From an uncultured Eubacteriales bacterium (GTDB taxonomy: Bacteria; Bacillota; Clostridia; Christensenellales; Borkfalkiaceae): DNA of 64,000 nt. Under the pieces are notes generated by a model. It made no database searches, was not told the DNA's origin, and saw only the letters and a program-made list of their open reading frames with translations. The DNA is taken from positions 1-64,000 of the forward strand of contig CABQND010000003.1 in the NCBI GenBank assembly GCA_902465495.1, given 5' to 3'. Each line of letters opens with the position of its first letter. Position 1 is the first letter of the stretch. The position numbers were made by a program, and so were the translations under genes. Shown here in pieces: positions 61,896 to 64,000 of this stretch.

Positions 61896-63824
61896 TTCAA
61901 GTTCAAATGCTCCGGTATAAAGCTGATAATACATACCTTTTTGAGCAATCAACTGTTCATGCGAACCACGTTCGATAATACGCCCATGATCCAACACCAT
62001 AATGGCATCCGAATTCTGAATGGTAGAAAGTCTGTGTGCGATCACAAAAACTGTTCTGCCCTGCATCAAAGCGTCCATACCCTTCTGTACCAATGCTTCA
62101 GTACGCGTGTCGATGGAAGAAGTAGCCTCATCCAAAATCATCACGGGAGGATCGGCAACAGCCGCACGCGCTATGGAAATCAACTGACGCTGGCCCTGCG
62201 AAAGGTTAGAAGCTTCGTGACGAAGCACCGTATTATAGCCCTCCGGCAGGCGCGTAATAAAGTCATGCGCATTGGCAAGCTTCGCCGCTTCAATACACTC
62301 TTCATCCGTCGCATCCAATTTGCCGTAACGAATGTTTTCCATGATCGTGCCTGTGAACAGGTTCGTATCTTGCAAGACAATTCCCATTGAACGGCGCAAA
62401 TCCGATTTCCGTATCTTGTTAATATTGATCCCGTCATAACGGATCTTGCCGTCCGCAATATCGTAAAATCGGTTCAAAAGGTTTGTGATCGTCGTCTTAC
62501 CTGCTCCCGTTGCACCGACAAATGCAATTTTTTGACCGGGTTTTGCGTAAATGCTGACATTGTGAAGCACAATTTTTTCCGGAACATACCCAAAATCCAC
62601 ATCAAACAACCGGATGTCGCCCATCAGTTCCGTATAGGTGACCGAACCGTCAGCCTGATGAGGATGACGCCAAGCCCACTTGCCCGTACGTTCCGCAGTT
62701 TCCGTAATATTCCCGTCTGCATCGATTTTCGCATTTACAAGCGTGACATACCCTTCATCCTGCTCCGGCTGTTCATCCAAAAGCTCAAATATACGCCCCG
62801 CTCCGGCAAGCCCCATGACAACAGAGTTGATCTGCATTGATACTTGCCCGATATTCAAGGAGAACTGGCGCGACATATTTAAAAACGATGCAATGGTCGC
62901 TCCCGTCAAAGCCCCCCAACCCATAATGGAAAGGTTCTGTACCTGAAACAACACAAGAAGTCCTGCTACAATTGCTACCAACACAAACGCAAAATGTCCG
63001 ATATTCATGACAGCCGGCATCAAAATGTTACCGTATGCGTTCGCTTTATCGGATGCATCGCACAGCTGCTCATTGATTTTGTCGAAATCTTCTTTTGCGC
63101 GCTCTTCATGACAGAATACTTTTATAACTTTCTGCCCGCCCATCATTTCTTCGATATAGCCCTCAGTTTTGCCGATCGCTTCCTGTTGACGGATAAAATA
63201 ACGCGCACTTCTGCCGCCGACAAATTTAGCCACAATAAGCATCAACGCAACGCCGAAAAATACGACAAACATCAGCCACAAGCTCATCAAAAGCATGATC
63301 ACAAACAAAACCAGCGCTGCCACCATTGAATAATACAATTGAGGGATACTCATCGAAATAAGCTGACGAAGCGCATCCGTATCATTTGTATAGGTACTCA
63401 TGATATCGCCATGCGTATGCGTATCAAAATACCGAATCGGAAGGGATTCCATCTGCGCAAACATATCATTTCTGACATGCATCAAAAATCCTTGCGTAAC
63501 AACTGCCATTGTTTGATTGTAAAAGAAAGATGCAGCCAGCGCGATTACATACATTAATCCCATGCCGCCGATAATCAAAAACAGCGTTTGCCGTATGCTT
63601 TCAAACGTCTCCGTACCTTGACTTAAAGGCGTGATAATATCATCAATGATCAAAGTCAAAAATACTGATGAACTGATACCTGCCGCCGCCGTTACCGTAA
63701 TACAACTAAATACGGCTATCAGCCTAACTTTATAATAATGAAATAGATACGAAAGAAGCCGTCCCATCACTTGAAAGGAGTTGACTTTCGGCCTGCCCGG
63801 CATACCCATTTTCTGCTTACTCAT
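61893..63824 (-). CDS. ABC exporter, canonical half (permease-ATPase)
   Basis: 643 aa. Six-helix export domain (about residues 25-320), then an ATPase domain with a small insertion (about 360-400, ETAERTGKWAWRHP) before Walker A GATGAGKTT, signature LSQGQ, Walker B ILDEATSSID and H-loop AHRL. YknV/YfiB-like multidrug exporter half. I start at the ATG at 63824 with GGAGG upstream, overlapping the partner's stop by 8 bp. Confidence 0.9.
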   Translation of the reverse strand: MSKQKMGMPGRPKVNSFQVMGRLLSYLFHYYKVRLIAVFSCITVTAAAGISSSVFLTLIIDDIITPLSQGTETFESIRQTLFLIIGGMGLMYVIALAASFFYNQTMAVVTQGFLMHVRNDMFAQMESLPIRYFDTHTHGDIMSTYTNDTDALRQLISMSIPQLYYSMVAALVLFVIMLLMSLWLMFVVFFGVALMLIVAKFVGGRSARYFIRQQEAIGKTEGYIEEMMGGQKVIKVFCHEERAKEDFDKINEQLCDASDKANAYGNILMPAVMNIGHFAFVLVAIVAGLLVLFQVQNLSIMGWGALTGATIASFLNMSRQFSLNIGQVSMQINSVVMGLAGAGRIFELLDEQPEQDEGYVTLVNAKIDADGNITETAERTGKWAWRHPHQADGSVTYTELMGDIRLFDVDFGYVPEKIVLHNVSIYAKPGQKIAFVGATGAGKTTITNLLNRFYDIADGKIRYDGININKIRKSDLRRSMGIVLQDTNLFTGTIMENIRYGKLDATDEECIEAAKLANAHDFITRLPEGYNTVLRHEASNLSQGQRQLISIARAAVADPPVMILDEATSSIDTRTEALVQKGMDALMQGRTVFVIAHRLSTIQNSDAIMVLDHGRIIERGSHEQLIAQKGMYYQLYTGAFELE

Positions 63825-64000
63825 GAGCCGCACCTCCTTCGGCAGCACCGCCTATTTTGTTTTGCGAATAATATACTTCACGATAAATCTCATTGTTTGC
63901 AAGCAATTCTTCGTGCGTACCGACTGCGTTAACCTTACCACCGTCCATCACAATGATCTGATCAGCATCTTGAACAGATGAAACACGTTGCGCAATAATG
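63817..64000 (-). CDS. ABC exporter, degenerate half (C-terminal end only; runs off window)
   Basis: 60 codons and a stop, continuing beyond 64000. Reads IIAQRVSSVQDADQIIVMDG, then GTHEELL: the H-loop and D-loop end of an ABC ATPase. The H-loop His is Gln, as in the non-hydrolytic half of heterodimeric exporters. Its TAA overlaps the next gene's start. The rest of the gene is outside the window. Confidence 0.85.
   Translation of the reverse strand, partial: IIAQRVSSVQDADQIIVMDGGKVNAVGTHEELLANNEIYREVYYSQNKIGGAAEGGAAHE

Noticed and set aside
1..64000. CRISPR arrays
   Set aside because: No regularly spaced direct repeats of 23-40 bp seen, and no cas genes.

Overview
The window reads as a chromosomal segment of a spore-forming, low-to-mid GC Gram-positive (Clostridia-like) bacterium. 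The evidence is spoVAD/spoVAE, the dnaG-rpoD macro-operon, T-box control of ilvBN, TTGACA-N17-TATAAT promoters, strong GGAGG ribosome sites and many Rho-independent terminators. The secreted Ig-like and glycosidase proteins would suit a gut commensal. Genus is not resolvable from sequence alone.

Layout: (1) 43-10581, a six-gene leftward defence cluster: a PLD/SNF2 helicase, a DUF4391 protein, a HEPN-like protein, a Type III Mod, an HNH protein and a Type III Res. It is followed at 10883-11821 by a tyrosine recombinase and a 640-bp non-coding stretch rich in hairpins, including a 15-codon ORF inside a nested inverted repeat. (2) 12465-19201, two translationally coupled surface proteins of about 1,120 aa, one a sialate-O-acetylesterase-type enzyme. 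(3) 19445-23380, a MarR-controlled heterodimeric ABC exporter with a clear promoter and operator. (4) 23648-29746, the housekeeping operon dgt-dnaG-rpoD-trmK-nif3-zinc ribbon. (5) 29916-40338, genes DUF1934, MBL, a divergent Rho, patatin and ComEC-like MBL, then a shikimate run aroC-aroB-aroA-aroE-aroQ-aroK and an SDR. (6) 40525-41557, tyrA and tRNA-Ser(GCU). (7) 41810-43212, spoVAD-spoVAE. (8) 43272-53392, an AraC regulator divergent from a GH31 glycosidase lipoprotein (frameshifted in this sequence) and a 1,631-aa Ig-like lipoprotein. This block is visibly more G+C-rich than its flanks. (9) 53564-56217, ilvB-ilvN behind a T-box. (10) 56393-64000, an Asp-rich lipoprotein, rfbB, nicotinamidase, pyrophosphatase, a PfkB sugar kinase, a C_GCAxxG_C_C protein, a phosphopantetheinyl transferase with a probably leaderless mRNA, and a second heterodimeric ABC exporter running off the window.

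How the parts work together: the best candidate for an undescribed system is the six-gene cluster at 43-10581. It combines Type III restriction parts (Mod, Res) with a DISARM-like PLD/SNF2 helicase, DUF4391, a HEPN-like candidate RNase and an HNH protein. The second notable item is an unrecognised module of about 180 residues, repeated twice in the GH31 protein and five times in its neighbour, implying that the two surface proteins share a target. Others are a Rho paralogue lacking the expected arginine finger and a possible attenuation device upstream of the recombinase.
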